A stretch of DNA of 11,535 nt, taken from assembly GCA_030039825.1 (NCBI GenBank), contig JASHUV010000072.1:1-11535 (forward strand), written 5' to 3'. The stretch is from Thermoplasmata archaeon. GTDB taxonomy: Archaea > Thermoplasmatota > Thermoplasmata > Lutacidiplasmatales > UBA184. Of this stretch, positions 1 through 6,188 are shown in pieces. Position numbers and translations under genes: made by a program. Positions within the stretch are counted from its first letter, which is position 1. Each line of letters opens with the position of its first letter. Below the pieces are notes generated by a model that did not search any database, had not been told where the DNA came from, and saw only the letters and a program-made list of their open reading frames with translations.

Positions 1-25
1 TCTGGAGTCCAACAATTAGTTCCCC
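1..25 (+). repeat. left terminal inverted repeat of the IS481-type element
   Basis: This stretch pairs as an imperfect inverted repeat with 1108-1132. Matching positions are concentrated in an outer block (1-10, seven of ten) and an inner perfect 11-mer (15-25); positions 11-14 differ. The inner block probably serves as the transposase recognition site (inference from family behaviour). It is cut by, or abuts, the window start. Confidence 0.75.
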
Positions 26-138
26 CTGGAACGAGCGAGCGGAGGGAGGACCTGCCCTCGACGGGAAAGGGGGGTCGTAGGGGGGAGCCGAACGTCACCT
101 CCTTCCAACGTCTCCTTCGGCCGGGTCCTTCCGGCCGC

Positions 139-1077
139 GTGACCCAGCTCACCGATCGCCGGATCGAGTGGCTCGTTCGGCAGGCCGAGGGCAAGGCCCA
201 CCCCCCCGAGACGCTCGGCCAGATGGCGGCCCGATGGGGGGTCACGCGCCGATGGCTCCGGAAGCTCCTTCAACGCTGGCGCCAGTCCGGCGCCGTGCCC
301 CGCCTCAACCCCCGTCGACGCCCCCCGGGGCCCCCTCTCACCGAGGACCAGAAGCGGCTCCTCATCGAGGAGTTTCGGCGGTCTCCACGGGGCGCGACGA
401 AGCTCTACAAGGCCCTCGCGCGGCGAGGGCTGCGCATCCCGAAGATGCAGATCTACCGGTTCGGCAAGAGCCAGGGTTGGGTCGTCCCCAACCCGCGCAA
501 GCAACGCCCCCGTCGATATGTCCGCTACGAGCGGCAGCACTCGGGCTCGCTGCTCCACGGGGACTTCCACCGGACGTCGGAGAAGCACCCCCATTGCATC
601 CTCTGGGAGGACGACGCGAGTCGGGTGATCCTGTCGGGAGGAGAGTTCGCGAGGGAGACGACCCAGGAGGCGCTCGCCACCCTCACGATGGCCCTCCGCC
701 GGGCGACGGCGTGGAACCTCGACGTGAGGGAGGTGAACACCGACCGGGGGACCCAGTTCTACGCCAGCCCCTCGACCCTGGGGGAGCGCACGACCCATGC
801 GTTCGTGGAGTTCCTGAGGTCCCAGGGTATCCGCCACGTCGTCAGTCGGGTGAACCACCCTCAGACGAACGGGAAGCTCGAGCGATTGTGGCGGGAGTAC
901 GATCGGCACCGGTGGCGGTATCCGACGCTCGAGGAGTTCATCGAGTGGTACAACGACCAGATCCACGAGTCGCTGTGGGTCGAGCTCTTCGAGACGCCTC
1001 GAGAGGCGTGGCAGCGCAAGATGCCGGTGGAGAGCCAGCTCGGCCTCTTCCTCCGACGCGCGGAGGCGGAGGGATGA
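139..1077 (+). CDS. IS481-family DDE transposase
   Basis: Transposase of 312 aa that would cut and join the element ends. An N-terminal helix-turn-helix DNA-binding region lies at about residues 20-50 (LGQMAARWGVTRRWLRKLL), with a second basic helical region at about 65-115. The rve/integrase-like catalytic core runs from about 135 to 255. The DDE triad is visible as D142 (HGDFH), D202 (NTDRGTQF) and E248 within HPQTNGKLERLW, the signature of IS481 and related integrase-core transposases. The start is GTG 139; the frame stays open for some distance upstream but offers no other start codon, and no ribosome binding site is obvious. Length is normal for the family and no frameshift or stop is seen, so the gene is probably functional. 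The first transposase residues are the least certain part. Confidence 0.92.
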   Translation: MTQLTDRRIEWLVRQAEGKAHPPETLGQMAARWGVTRRWLRKLLQRWRQSGAVPRLNPRRRPPGPPLTEDQKRLLIEEFRRSPRGATKLYKALARRGLRIPKMQIYRFGKSQGWVVPNPRKQRPRRYVRYERQHSGSLLHGDFHRTSEKHPHCILWEDDASRVILSGGEFARETTQEALATLTMALRRATAWNLDVREVNTDRGTQFYASPSTLGERTTHAFVEFLRSQGIRHVVSRVNHPQTNGKLERLWREYDRHRWRYPTLEEFIEWYNDQIHESLWVELFETPREAWQRKMPVESQLGLFLRRAEAEG

Positions 1078-1107
1078 GCCGCCCCCCGCACCCCCCTCGT
1101 AGAAGAA

Positions 1108-1132
1108 GGGGAACTAATAACCGGATTCTACA
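1108..1132 (-). repeat. right terminal inverted repeat of the IS481-type element
   Basis: This is the reverse-complement partner of 1-25, with the perfect core at 1108-1118 (GGGGAACTAAT on the given strand). The outer end is ACA at 1130-1132. It begins about 30 bp after the transposase stop codon, the usual compact IS arrangement. The base run following it (GGGGGCCC) would be host flank. Confidence 0.75.
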
Positions 1133-1246
1133 GGGGGCCCTTCCCGCCGCCGGGACCCTCCCTCCTCGGGTTTTCGCCCGGGATCGGGTCGGCGGCCGGA
1201 CCGGGAAACGATAGCTGGGCCCGGCCGTTCGGCCCCCGAGGCCCGG

Positions 1247-2215
1247 ATGCGGATCCTCGCGATCGGCGACCTTCCGGAGGAGCTCGCGGCCTCCTGGGGG
1301 TCGCTCGTCTGGTCCGACCGAGACCCCCCGTTCGATCCCGCGTTGCTCCGCCGGGCGGTGAGGCTCGGCGTCCCCCTCGCGGAGTATCTCGGCGTGGTCG
1401 CGGTCGAGGGCCCGGACGTCCTCGCGCAGGTCATGGTCGGGCACCACCGCTGGACGACGGCGCACGGGACCGAGGAGGTCGCCGGCATCGAGAACGTCGT
1501 GACCCGACCCGACGCGACGCACCGGCACCTCGCCACCCGCCTTCTCGCCGAGGTCCACCGGCGGGAGGTCGAGACCGGTCACCGCCTGGCGATGCTCTGG
1601 ACCCGCCGTAGCTGGGGCGCGCACCGCCTCTACGAGCACCTCGGGTACCGGGACATCTACTCGCCCCCCACCGCGCTCCTCCCCCCCGGGCCGACGGAGA
1701 GGAACCGCCTCCCCGCCGGTGTCCGGGTCCGCCCGGCCCGGGCGAGCGACGCTCCGGTCCTCGAGGGACTCCTGCGCCGGGCCTCGAGAGGTCGCCTCGG
1801 GTTCGCGCACCGGTTCCCGACGGCGTTCGAGGCGAGGTTCCGGTTGGGATGGCGCGCCGCGAGGGACCACCACCTGCTCGTCCGGGACGGGACGCCCGTC
1901 GGCTATTTCGCCGGCGGAGACGGACGGCGACTCGTCGAGGTCAACGAGGGCATGGTCCTCGATCGGGCCCTCGTCCCGACCCTGATCGACGCGATGCGGG
2001 CCCAAAGGAGGCACCGGTGGCTCGGTCTGGGTTCCACGACGCTCGTGAACGACGCGCGGGTCCCGTTGCGGGAGGGGGGATTCGTCCTCGCGCGGAACTC
2101 CCACGCGACACTGATGGCGAAGCCGTTGATCCGGGCGCCCGCCGCGACGTGGACGGAGCTGCGTCGGACCGTCGAGGACGCGCGATTCGTCTGTCACCGC
2201 GGGGACATGTTCTGA
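1247..2215 (+). CDS. tandem GNAT-domain N-acetyltransferase-like protein
   Basis: Protein of 322 aa with two GNAT folds in tandem. The first half contains the usual acetyl-CoA region at about residues 80-135: a beta strand (IENVVTRPDATHRHLATRLL) followed by the helix and the C-terminal HRLYEHLGYRDI motif typical of GNAT proteins. The second half starts at about residue 158 with VRVRPARASDAPVLEGLL, a classic GNAT N-terminal strand and helix. In the first domain the pyrophosphate-binding loop, usually R/QxxGxG/A, reads RHLA without glycine, so activity or donor binding may be altered. The second domain has no clear acetyl-CoA loop and is probably a structural or regulatory half. The substrate cannot be told from sequence. 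The start is ATG 1247, with no alternative nearby. The gene stands alone between the insertion sequence and tRNA-Ala, and I see no convincing promoter. Confidence 0.8.
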   Translation: MRILAIGDLPEELAASWGSLVWSDRDPPFDPALLRRAVRLGVPLAEYLGVVAVEGPDVLAQVMVGHHRWTTAHGTEEVAGIENVVTRPDATHRHLATRLLAEVHRREVETGHRLAMLWTRRSWGAHRLYEHLGYRDIYSPPTALLPPGPTERNRLPAGVRVRPARASDAPVLEGLLRRASRGRLGFAHRFPTAFEARFRLGWRAARDHHLLVRDGTPVGYFAGGDGRRLVEVNEGMVLDRALVPTLIDAMRAQRRHRWLGLGSTTLVNDARVPLREGGFVLARNSHATLMAKPLIRAPAATWTELRRTVEDARFVCHRGDMF

Positions 2216-2321
2216 TCCGATCCGCGGGGCGGCGGCGCGACCGGGCCACCGGACGGCCCTCGCGACGGACCGATCGAGGCCGGCGGGATCGCCCGCCTCC
2301 CCTCGGCACCTCAGGTCGAAG

Positions 2322-2393
2322 TGGACACGGGGGGATTTGAACCCCCGGCCTCTGCTTTGCGAAAGCAGCGATCTTCCGCTGATCTACGTGCCC
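2322..2393 (-). tRNA. tRNA-Ala(CGC), intronless
   Basis: A complete 72-nt cloverleaf reads on the minus strand. The acceptor GGGCACG pairs with CGUGUCC, giving the G3:U70 wobble pair that is the identity element for alanyl-tRNA synthetase. The D arm is GAUC/GAUC, the anticodon arm CUGCU/AGCAG with loop UUCGCAA (anticodon CGC, reading GCG), the variable loop AGGCC, and the T arm GGGGG/CCCCC with loop UUCAAAU. The discriminator is A and CCA is not encoded, as is usual in archaea. The anticodon loop is exactly 7 nt, so there is no intron, in contrast to the two tRNAs at 5918-6202. Confidence 0.97.
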
Positions 2394-2416
2394 GCGCGAC
2401 GGCCGAGGAAGCCCGG

Positions 2417-2426
2417 GGCTTAAGTG
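2417..2426 (-). promoter_or_regulatory. TATA-like box for tRNA-Ala
   Basis: The AT-rich hexamer CTTAAG (2419-2424) lies in otherwise GC-rich DNA. It is centred about 28 nt upstream of the tRNA 5' end at 2393, the expected archaeal TATA spacing. Confidence 0.6.
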
Positions 2427-2443
2427 TTGAGGGGGGCGACGCG

Positions 2444-3055
2444 CTACGGCGCCACCACGGCGAGCGAGGCGAGCTTCGCGGGGGGCGGGAGGGACGGCGC
2501 GACCGACGTCGAGCTCGTCGTCGGCGGGACCTCGCCCCCCTCGCCGCCGGCCGGAGGGCGGCGGGCGGAGGCGGTCCGCGTCGCGCGCGCCTTCGGGGGG
2601 AGGAGAAGGTGTTCGTCGGGGTCGTATCGGAAGAGGCCGGCGTACCGCCCCCAGTTGATGATGTTCTGGACGAACTCGTCGGCCGGGGCCGTGGTGAACG
2701 AGACGAGCCTCAGGAGCTCCTCCTCGGTGAGCCGCCGCTCCGGCGCGCTCTCGAGCGCGCGGACGAGGGTCTTGAACAGCTTCGCGCCGAGGAGCTTGTC
2801 CCGGATCAGGTCCTTGCGGGCGCCGATCGACCCCGCCAGGAGCTGCCGCCCGGAATCGGTGAGCGTCGCGCGCCCGTCGGCGAGCTTGAGGAAGCCGAGG
2901 ACCTGGGAGAAGTCGATCGCCGGGAGGATCTCGTCGATCTCGAGGTCGAGGTCGTCGGCGAGGCGGGCGATCTCCTCGTCGCCCTTGTGGCTGCCCAGGA
3001 GGACCAAGAGACCCATCATCTCCGTGGGGGAGCACTTCGGATAGGACGTCGGCAC
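2444..3055 (-). CDS. free-standing AAA-associated domain protein of an ABC importer
   Basis: Protein of 203 aa matching the C-terminal AAA-associated domain (Pfam AAA_assoc_C, named from memory), which normally forms the tail of nitrate/sulfonate-type ABC ATPases. Visible landmarks are MMGLLVLLGSHKGDEEIARL (residues 13-32), the hydrophobic DFSQVLGFLKL (48-58), LTDSGRQLLA (65-74), ARKDLIRDKLL (79-89) and the hallmark INWGRYAGLFRYD (133-145). A Pro/Ala/Thr-rich tail follows from about 155. The start is GTG 3055, keeping YPKCSP ahead of the domain; ATG codons at residues 13-14 are the alternative. It follows the ATPase by 53 nt in another frame and has its own TATA-like box. It probably acts as a regulatory partner of the ATPase (inference). 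The separation could also reflect a frameshift in an ancestral fusion. Confidence 0.85.
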   Translation of the reverse strand: MPTSYPKCSPTEMMGLLVLLGSHKGDEEIARLADDLDLEIDEILPAIDFSQVLGFLKLADGRATLTDSGRQLLAGSIGARKDLIRDKLLGAKLFKTLVRALESAPERRLTEEELLRLVSFTTAPADEFVQNIINWGRYAGLFRYDPDEHLLLPPKARATRTASARRPPAGGEGGEVPPTTSSTSVAPSLPPPAKLASLAVVAP

Positions 3056-3096
3056 GGGGGATCGGACTCCGTTCGGGGACCGTGAGAGACGGGCGC

Positions 3097-3106
3097 CCCT
3101 ATATCG
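3097..3106 (-). promoter_or_regulatory. TATA-like box upstream of the AAA-associated gene
   Basis: CCTATATCGC on the given strand (GCGATATAGG on the minus strand) lies just after the ATPase stop codon, about 45 nt upstream of GTG 3055. That spacing would give a short 5' leader of about 20 nt, so this gene may be transcribed independently of the transporter. Confidence 0.5.
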
Positions 3107-3108
3107 CA

Positions 3109-3927
3109 CTAACCGTGGGCCTGGGAGGTGGCGCCGGGGAGGGGGGAACCCCCTGCCGGCGGGGGCATGGAGGTGCCCTCGGTGATGAGGGAGTACACGT
3201 AGTCGGTGAGAGCGTAGAACGCCTCCGACTTGCGGTCGCGCGGCCGGGGGAGGTTCACGAGGACCCCGGCGAGCACGCGCCCGGGCCGCCGCGAGAGGAC
3301 GAGGACGCGGTCGGCCATCGCGAGCGCCTCCTCGATGTTGTGCGTCACGAGGAGGACCGCCTCGGGCGGCAGGTTCGGATCGCGCCAGAGCTGCAGGACC
3401 TCCTCGCGAAGGCCCTCGGCGGTCAGCGGGTCGAGGGCGCTGAACGGCTCGTCCATCAGGAGCACCGCCGGTTCGATGGCGAGGGCCCGGGCGAGGCCGA
3501 CGCGCTGGCGCATCCCCCCGGAGAGCTCGCGGGGGTAGGCCTCCTCGAACCCGACGAGGCCGGTGACCGTGACGTACCGCTCGACCTGCGCGTCGATGCG
3601 CTCCGCGTCCCACCCGCGCGCCTCCAGGCCGAGGGCGACGTTCTCCTTGACCGTGAGCCACGGGAAGAGCGCGAAGCTCTGGAAGACCATCGCCATCTCG
3701 TGGTTCGGGCCGCGGACCGGATGGCCCCGGAAGAGGATCTCCCCCTTCGTGGGGCGGTCGAGGCCCTGGATGAGGCGGAGGAGCGTCGACTTCCCGCATC
3801 CGGAGGGACCGACGATCGCGAGGAAGTCGTTGTTGGCGACGCTGAAGGAGACGTTCGACATGATCGTGATCGGCCCGTGGCGCGAGGTGAACGCCTTGTC
3901 GATCTCCGAGACCTCGATGAGCGCCAC
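3109..3927 (-). CDS. nitrate/sulfonate/taurine-type ABC transporter ATP-binding protein
   Basis: ATPase of 272 aa that energises the importer whose permease lies just upstream. Walker A is GPSGCGKS (40-47), the Q-loop glutamine is Q83 in MVFQSFALFPW, the signature is LSGGMRQR (135-142), Walker B is VLLMDEP (155-161), the D-loop is SALD (163-166) and the switch histidine is H196. All catalytic motifs are intact. The overall pattern (FALFPWLTVKENV, DRVLVLSRRPGR) is that of the SsuB/TauB/NrtD group. The Pro/Gly-rich C-terminus ends without the AAA-associated domain, which is encoded by the next gene. The start GTG 3927 is chosen because GGAGG lies 5 nt upstream and the homologous N-terminus (ALIEVSEIDKAF) begins there. 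It lies 29 nt after the permease stop and is clearly in the same operon. The substrate is unknown. Confidence 0.93.
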   Translation of the reverse strand: MALIEVSEIDKAFTSRHGPITIMSNVSFSVANNDFLAIVGPSGCGKSTLLRLIQGLDRPTKGEILFRGHPVRGPNHEMAMVFQSFALFPWLTVKENVALGLEARGWDAERIDAQVERYVTVTGLVGFEEAYPRELSGGMRQRVGLARALAIEPAVLLMDEPFSALDPLTAEGLREEVLQLWRDPNLPPEAVLLVTHNIEEALAMADRVLVLSRRPGRVLAGVLVNLPRPRDRKSEAFYALTDYVYSLITEGTSMPPPAGGSPLPGATSQAHG

Positions 3928-3932
3928 GACCT

Positions 3933-3937
3933 CCTCC
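3933..3937 (-). promoter_or_regulatory. Shine-Dalgarno for the ABC ATPase
   Basis: GGAGG on the minus strand lies 5 nt upstream of GTG 3927, with a second AAGGAGG at 3939-3945. It decides the start of this internal operon gene. Confidence 0.6.
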
Positions 3938-3956
3938 GCCTCCTTACCGCTCCCCG

Positions 3957-5726
3957 TCAGTCGTACCGGTACTTCTCGACCGCCCTCCGGTAGAGCGGCT
4001 TCCAGAGGACCTCGTTGAGGGCGAGGACGGCGATGACCATCGTGAACAGCGCGGCGACCATCAGCGGGAGGCCGGCGCCGTTGAGCTCCGCGTTCCCGAC
4101 ATCGATGAGCTGCCCGATGCCGAGGACCTGGAACGGCGCGGCGCCGGAGGGGTTCTTGAGATACTCCGCGATCACGAGCGCGTTCCACCCGCCCCCGAAC
4201 GCCGTGATCGAGCCCGTGACGAACGCCGGGAAGATCGCGGGGAAGAGGAGCCGGCGCCGGTAGAGCGGGCCGTCGAGGCCGTAGGAGCGGGCCGCCTCGT
4301 CGAGGTCCGGCGGGAGGTTGCGCACCCCCGAGAGGAGATTGAAGAAGAGGTACCAGATCATCCCCGTGATCAGCATCAGGACCGACGTGGCGGGGGCGCC
4401 GATCACCGGCCAGACCACGAAGATCAGCGCCGGGAAGAGCGCGGTCGCGGGGACCGAGGCGATGACCTCGACGACCGGCAGGCCGATCCGCGACGCCCTC
4501 GGGCGGCGGGCGAAGAGGACCGCCAGCGGCAGGGCGATGGCGAGGGAGATCGCGTACGCGGCGACGAGGCGCCCCCCGGACGCGGCGAGCGCGAGCGGGA
4601 GGGTCGCGATCTGGTCGTGGACCTGGGGTAGGATCGGCCCGGTCAGCACGCGGTAGGTGGCGACCGTGATCGCGATGACGAGGAGCCAGGCGAGGACGAG
4701 GATGAGGCCGAGGACCACGACGCGCAGCGCGGCCGTTTCGGTCGGCCGGCGCCGGGAGGGCCGGGCGACCTGCCCCGCCCGCGCGGCGAGCGCCACGAAC
4801 GGGGTGCCGATCCGGGTCACGCCGGAGACGACGCCGCGGCGGACGTAACCGGCGGCCCGCAGGAGCGGCGTCCGGGAGCGCGGCCCGCCGGTCAGCTCCG
4901 CCTCGCCGCTCGGCGCGGTGTCGTAGCGGTACTTCTCCGCCCACCGGCTCAGCGGCCGCCAGAGGAAGAGGTCGAGCGCCGTGATGAGAGCGATGAGCGC
5001 CGCGAGGCCGAGCACGAGCTCCGAGCCGGCGCCCTTGCCGGCGGCGGTCAGGAGGTAGGTCCCGATGCCGGGAAGCGCCGTCGTGGAGGTCGCCGTGGAG
5101 ATGAACTCCGCCGCGACGAGGAAGTACCAGCCCCCCGTCCAGGAGAGGATCGAGTTGTAGACGAGACGGTTCGCCGTCGCCGGCAGGAGGACCTGGCGGA
5201 TCCTCTGCCAGCCCTTCAGCCCGAAGGTGTCGGCGGCCTCCTTGAGGTCGGCCGGGACCGACTTCAGCGACTCGTAGACGCCGAAGACCATGTTCCAGGA
5301 CATCGAGGTGAAGATGAGGAAGATCGAGGCGAGGTTCGCGCCGATCGGGCTGCCCGGCGTCAGACCGACGAAGAGCGCGATGGCGATCGGGAAGAAGCCG
5401 AGGATCGGGATCGACTGCAAGAGGTCGAGGATCGGGATGAGGATGTGTTCGCGCGTCGTGTTGGTCGACGCGTAGTAGCCGTAGACGAGCGCGAAGCCGA
5501 GGGAGAGGAAGTAGGCGAGGAGCATCCTCACGAAGGAGGCCCCGAGGTCGGGCAGGATGACGAGGAGCTGGGCGCCGACCGCGCCGGTCGCGCCGGAGGC
5601 GCTCGCGAGGACGACCGGGGCCCCGATAGCGACGCCGAGGAGCGCGGCCGAGACCGCGACGGGGCGGCGAGGACCGGAGGGCGGCGCCGGCGCTACCGGG
5701 TCCTCCGGTCGACGCGTCCCTGCCAC
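3957..5726 (-). CDS. fused double-domain ABC transporter permease (nitrate/sulfonate type)
   Basis: Permease of 589 aa made of two consecutive BPD_transp_1 domains in one chain, so a single polypeptide can supply the whole membrane channel. About 12 membrane segments are seen, six per half. Each half carries the cytoplasmic coupling (EAA) motif for ATPase docking: EAADTFGLKGWQRIRQVLLP in the first and EAARSYGLDGPLYRRRLLFP in the second. Both halves end with the same KYRYD, at the junction and at the C-terminus, consistent with an internal duplication. An Arg-rich linker separates them. The start GTG 5726 has GGAGG 5 nt upstream and a TATA-like box about 65 nt upstream. The first gene of the importer operon; no periplasmic-type binding protein is adjacent. 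The substrate could be an oxyanion, sulfonate, taurine or a vitamin precursor. Confidence 0.92.
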   Translation of the reverse strand: MAGTRRPEDPVAPAPPSGPRRPVAVSAALLGVAIGAPVVLASASGATGAVGAQLLVILPDLGASFVRMLLAYFLSLGFALVYGYYASTNTTREHILIPILDLLQSIPILGFFPIAIALFVGLTPGSPIGANLASIFLIFTSMSWNMVFGVYESLKSVPADLKEAADTFGLKGWQRIRQVLLPATANRLVYNSILSWTGGWYFLVAAEFISTATSTTALPGIGTYLLTAAGKGAGSELVLGLAALIALITALDLFLWRPLSRWAEKYRYDTAPSGEAELTGGPRSRTPLLRAAGYVRRGVVSGVTRIGTPFVALAARAGQVARPSRRRPTETAALRVVVLGLILVLAWLLVIAITVATYRVLTGPILPQVHDQIATLPLALAASGGRLVAAYAISLAIALPLAVLFARRPRASRIGLPVVEVIASVPATALFPALIFVVWPVIGAPATSVLMLITGMIWYLFFNLLSGVRNLPPDLDEAARSYGLDGPLYRRRLLFPAIFPAFVTGSITAFGGGWNALVIAEYLKNPSGAAPFQVLGIGQLIDVGNAELNGAGLPLMVAALFTMVIAVLALNEVLWKPLYRRAVEKYRYD

Positions 5727-5787
5727 GCCCGCCTCCGACGCCGAACCGAGAGTACCGCCGAGCCGCGCCGTCGGGGCGACCGTCCCC

Positions 5788-5797
5788 GGATATATCT
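5788..5797 (-). promoter_or_regulatory. TATA box of the ABC importer operon
   Basis: GGATATATCT on the given strand contains the strongest TATA-like element in the window. It is centred about 66 nt upstream of GTG 5726, leaving a 5' leader of about 40 nt with a Shine-Dalgarno (GGAGG, 5732-5736). The 191-bp gap to tRNA-Gln (5727-5917) holds only this and the divergent tRNA promoter. Confidence 0.65.
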
Positions 5798-5883
5798 AAT
5801 GTGCCCGCCCCCGGAGCCCGTCCGGGGCCGGGACCGTCGGAGGAACGCGCCCCCTCCCGTCCGGCCGCCCGCGCTCCGCGGCA

Positions 5884-5893
5884 CCTTTATTTG
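5884..5893 (+). promoter_or_regulatory. TATA-like box of the tRNA-Gln/tRNA-Leu unit
   Basis: TTTATTT (5886-5892) is centred about 29 nt upstream of the tRNA-Gln 5' end at 5918, in GC-rich surroundings. No comparable box precedes tRNA-Leu, so the two tRNAs are probably transcribed together. Confidence 0.6.
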
Positions 5894-5917
5894 GGCCGCC
5901 CCGCTCCGTTCCTCCGT

Positions 5918-6024
5918 AGCCCCGTAGTGTAGTGGCCAATCATGCGAGACTCTGGATCTCGCGACGCAGGTTCGAACGCTCCCGGGGGCCGAACCCCCCG
6001 GGGTCGGAACTCCTGCCGGGGCTA
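5918..6024 (+). tRNA. tRNA-Gln(CUG) with a 34-nt intron in the T loop
   Basis: The acceptor AGCCCCG (5918-5924) pairs with CGGGGCU (6017-6023) and the discriminator is A6024. The D stem is GUG/CAU with U13.U22 unpaired, and the D loop contains GG. The anticodon stem CGAGA/UCUCG encloses loop CUCUGGA, giving anticodon CUG (5952-5954). A 4-nt variable loop follows. The T stem GCAGG (5966-5970) pairs with CCUGC (6012-6016), but 41 nt lie between them instead of 7. Removing about 34 nt (near 5977-6010) restores loop UUCGAAU and a 73-nt mature tRNA. The intron folds into an 8-bp hairpin. CCA is not encoded. In archaea this tRNA is normally charged first with glutamate and then amidated. Confidence 0.93.
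5977..6010 (+). other. tRNA-Gln intron (position about 59/60, T loop)
   Basis: A 34-nt insertion between T-loop residues 59 and 60; the exact ends are uncertain by 1-2 nt. CCCGGGGG (5981-5988) pairs with CCCCCGGG (5995-6002) around loop CCGAAC. Exon GUUC (5970-5973) can pair with intron-end GAAC (6007-6010), leaving short unpaired segments at both junctions: a relaxed bulge-helix-bulge rather than the canonical 3-4-3 form. Confidence 0.8.
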
Positions 6025-6026
6025 CT

Positions 6027-6043
6027 CCCCGATCTCCTCGGGG
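6027..6043 (+). other. perfect hairpin between tRNA-Gln and tRNA-Leu
   Basis: CCCCGA (6027-6032) pairs perfectly with TCGGGG (6038-6043) around a 5-nt loop. It occupies half of the 33-nt spacer between the two tRNA genes. No T-run follows, so it is more likely a processing or spacer structure in a shared precursor than a terminator. Confidence 0.55.
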
Positions 6044-6081
6044 CGGGCCGTACCATTGCGGGGGTGCTCCAGCTCGGCCAA

Positions 6082-6108
6082 TCCGGTCCCTCCGGGAACC
6101 GGGGCCAC
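6082..6108 (+). other. tRNA-Leu intron 1 (position 21/22, D arm), canonical BHB
   Basis: A canonical bulge-helix-bulge is visible. The central 4-bp helix is GGCC (6076-6079) with GGCC (6103-6106), flanked by 3-nt bulges AAU (6080-6082) and ACC (6107-6109). Outer pairs are CUC (6073-6075) with GAG (6110-6112); the intron hairpin is CCGGU-CCC with GGG-A-ACCGG. Cutting after the second base of each bulge, the known rule, excises exactly 6082-6108 and restores the D stem. Confidence 0.87.
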
Positions 6109-6156
6109 CGAGGCAGGGCTTAGGACCCTGTTGCCTAGGGCATGCGCCGGTTCAAA

Positions 6157-6188
6157 GGGCGAGGCGGCCCCGGCCGCCCGCCGGGAAC
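6157..6188 (+). other. tRNA-Leu intron 2 (position about 59/60, T loop)
   Basis: An insertion of about 32 nt at the same T-loop site as in the neighbouring tRNA-Gln. The intron folds as GGCG-A-GGCGGC (6158-6168) with GCCGCC-CGCC (6173-6182). Exon GUUC (6150-6153) pairs with GAAC (6185-6188). The 3' junction GGAAC/UCC is identical to that of the tRNA-Gln intron, while the hairpins differ. Exact cleavage sites are uncertain by 1-2 nt. Confidence 0.8.

Larger units (their letters stand above)
1..1132 (+). mobile_element. IS481-type insertion sequence, apparently complete
   Basis: A single DDE transposase gene lies between imperfect terminal inverted repeats. The left repeat (1-25) and the reverse complement of the right repeat (1108-1132) match at 18 of 25 positions, including an unbroken 11-bp inner core, ATTAGTTCCCC. 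The right end read inward begins TGT, as I recall is usual for IS481-family ends; the left end reads TCT. The left end falls exactly at the window edge, so a target-site duplication cannot be checked here, and the true left tip could lie a few bases outside. The total size of about 1.1 kb fits the family. The element looks intact and potentially mobile: one open frame, all three catalytic residues and both ends present. Confidence 0.8.

Noticed and set aside
16..966. Long minus-strand reading frame opposite the transposase
   Set aside because: Low-complexity Arg/Pro/Glu-rich translation with no domain; it mirrors a clearly recognised DDE transposase and is an effect of high GC.
1133..1246. 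Possible small RNA or promoter between the insertion sequence and the GNAT gene
   Set aside because: Only a weak 4-bp hairpin (near 1173-1190) and a poor AT-rich patch (near 1205-1212) are visible; neither is convincing.
938..2197. 419-codon minus-strand reading frame across the GNAT gene
   Set aside because: Runs through the insertion-sequence end and the opposite strand of the acetyltransferase; its composition is typical of a shadow frame.
6027..6043. Hairpin after tRNA-Gln as a transcription terminator
   Set aside because: No T-run follows, and tRNA-Leu behind it lacks its own promoter; archaeal terminators usually rely on T-rich tracts.
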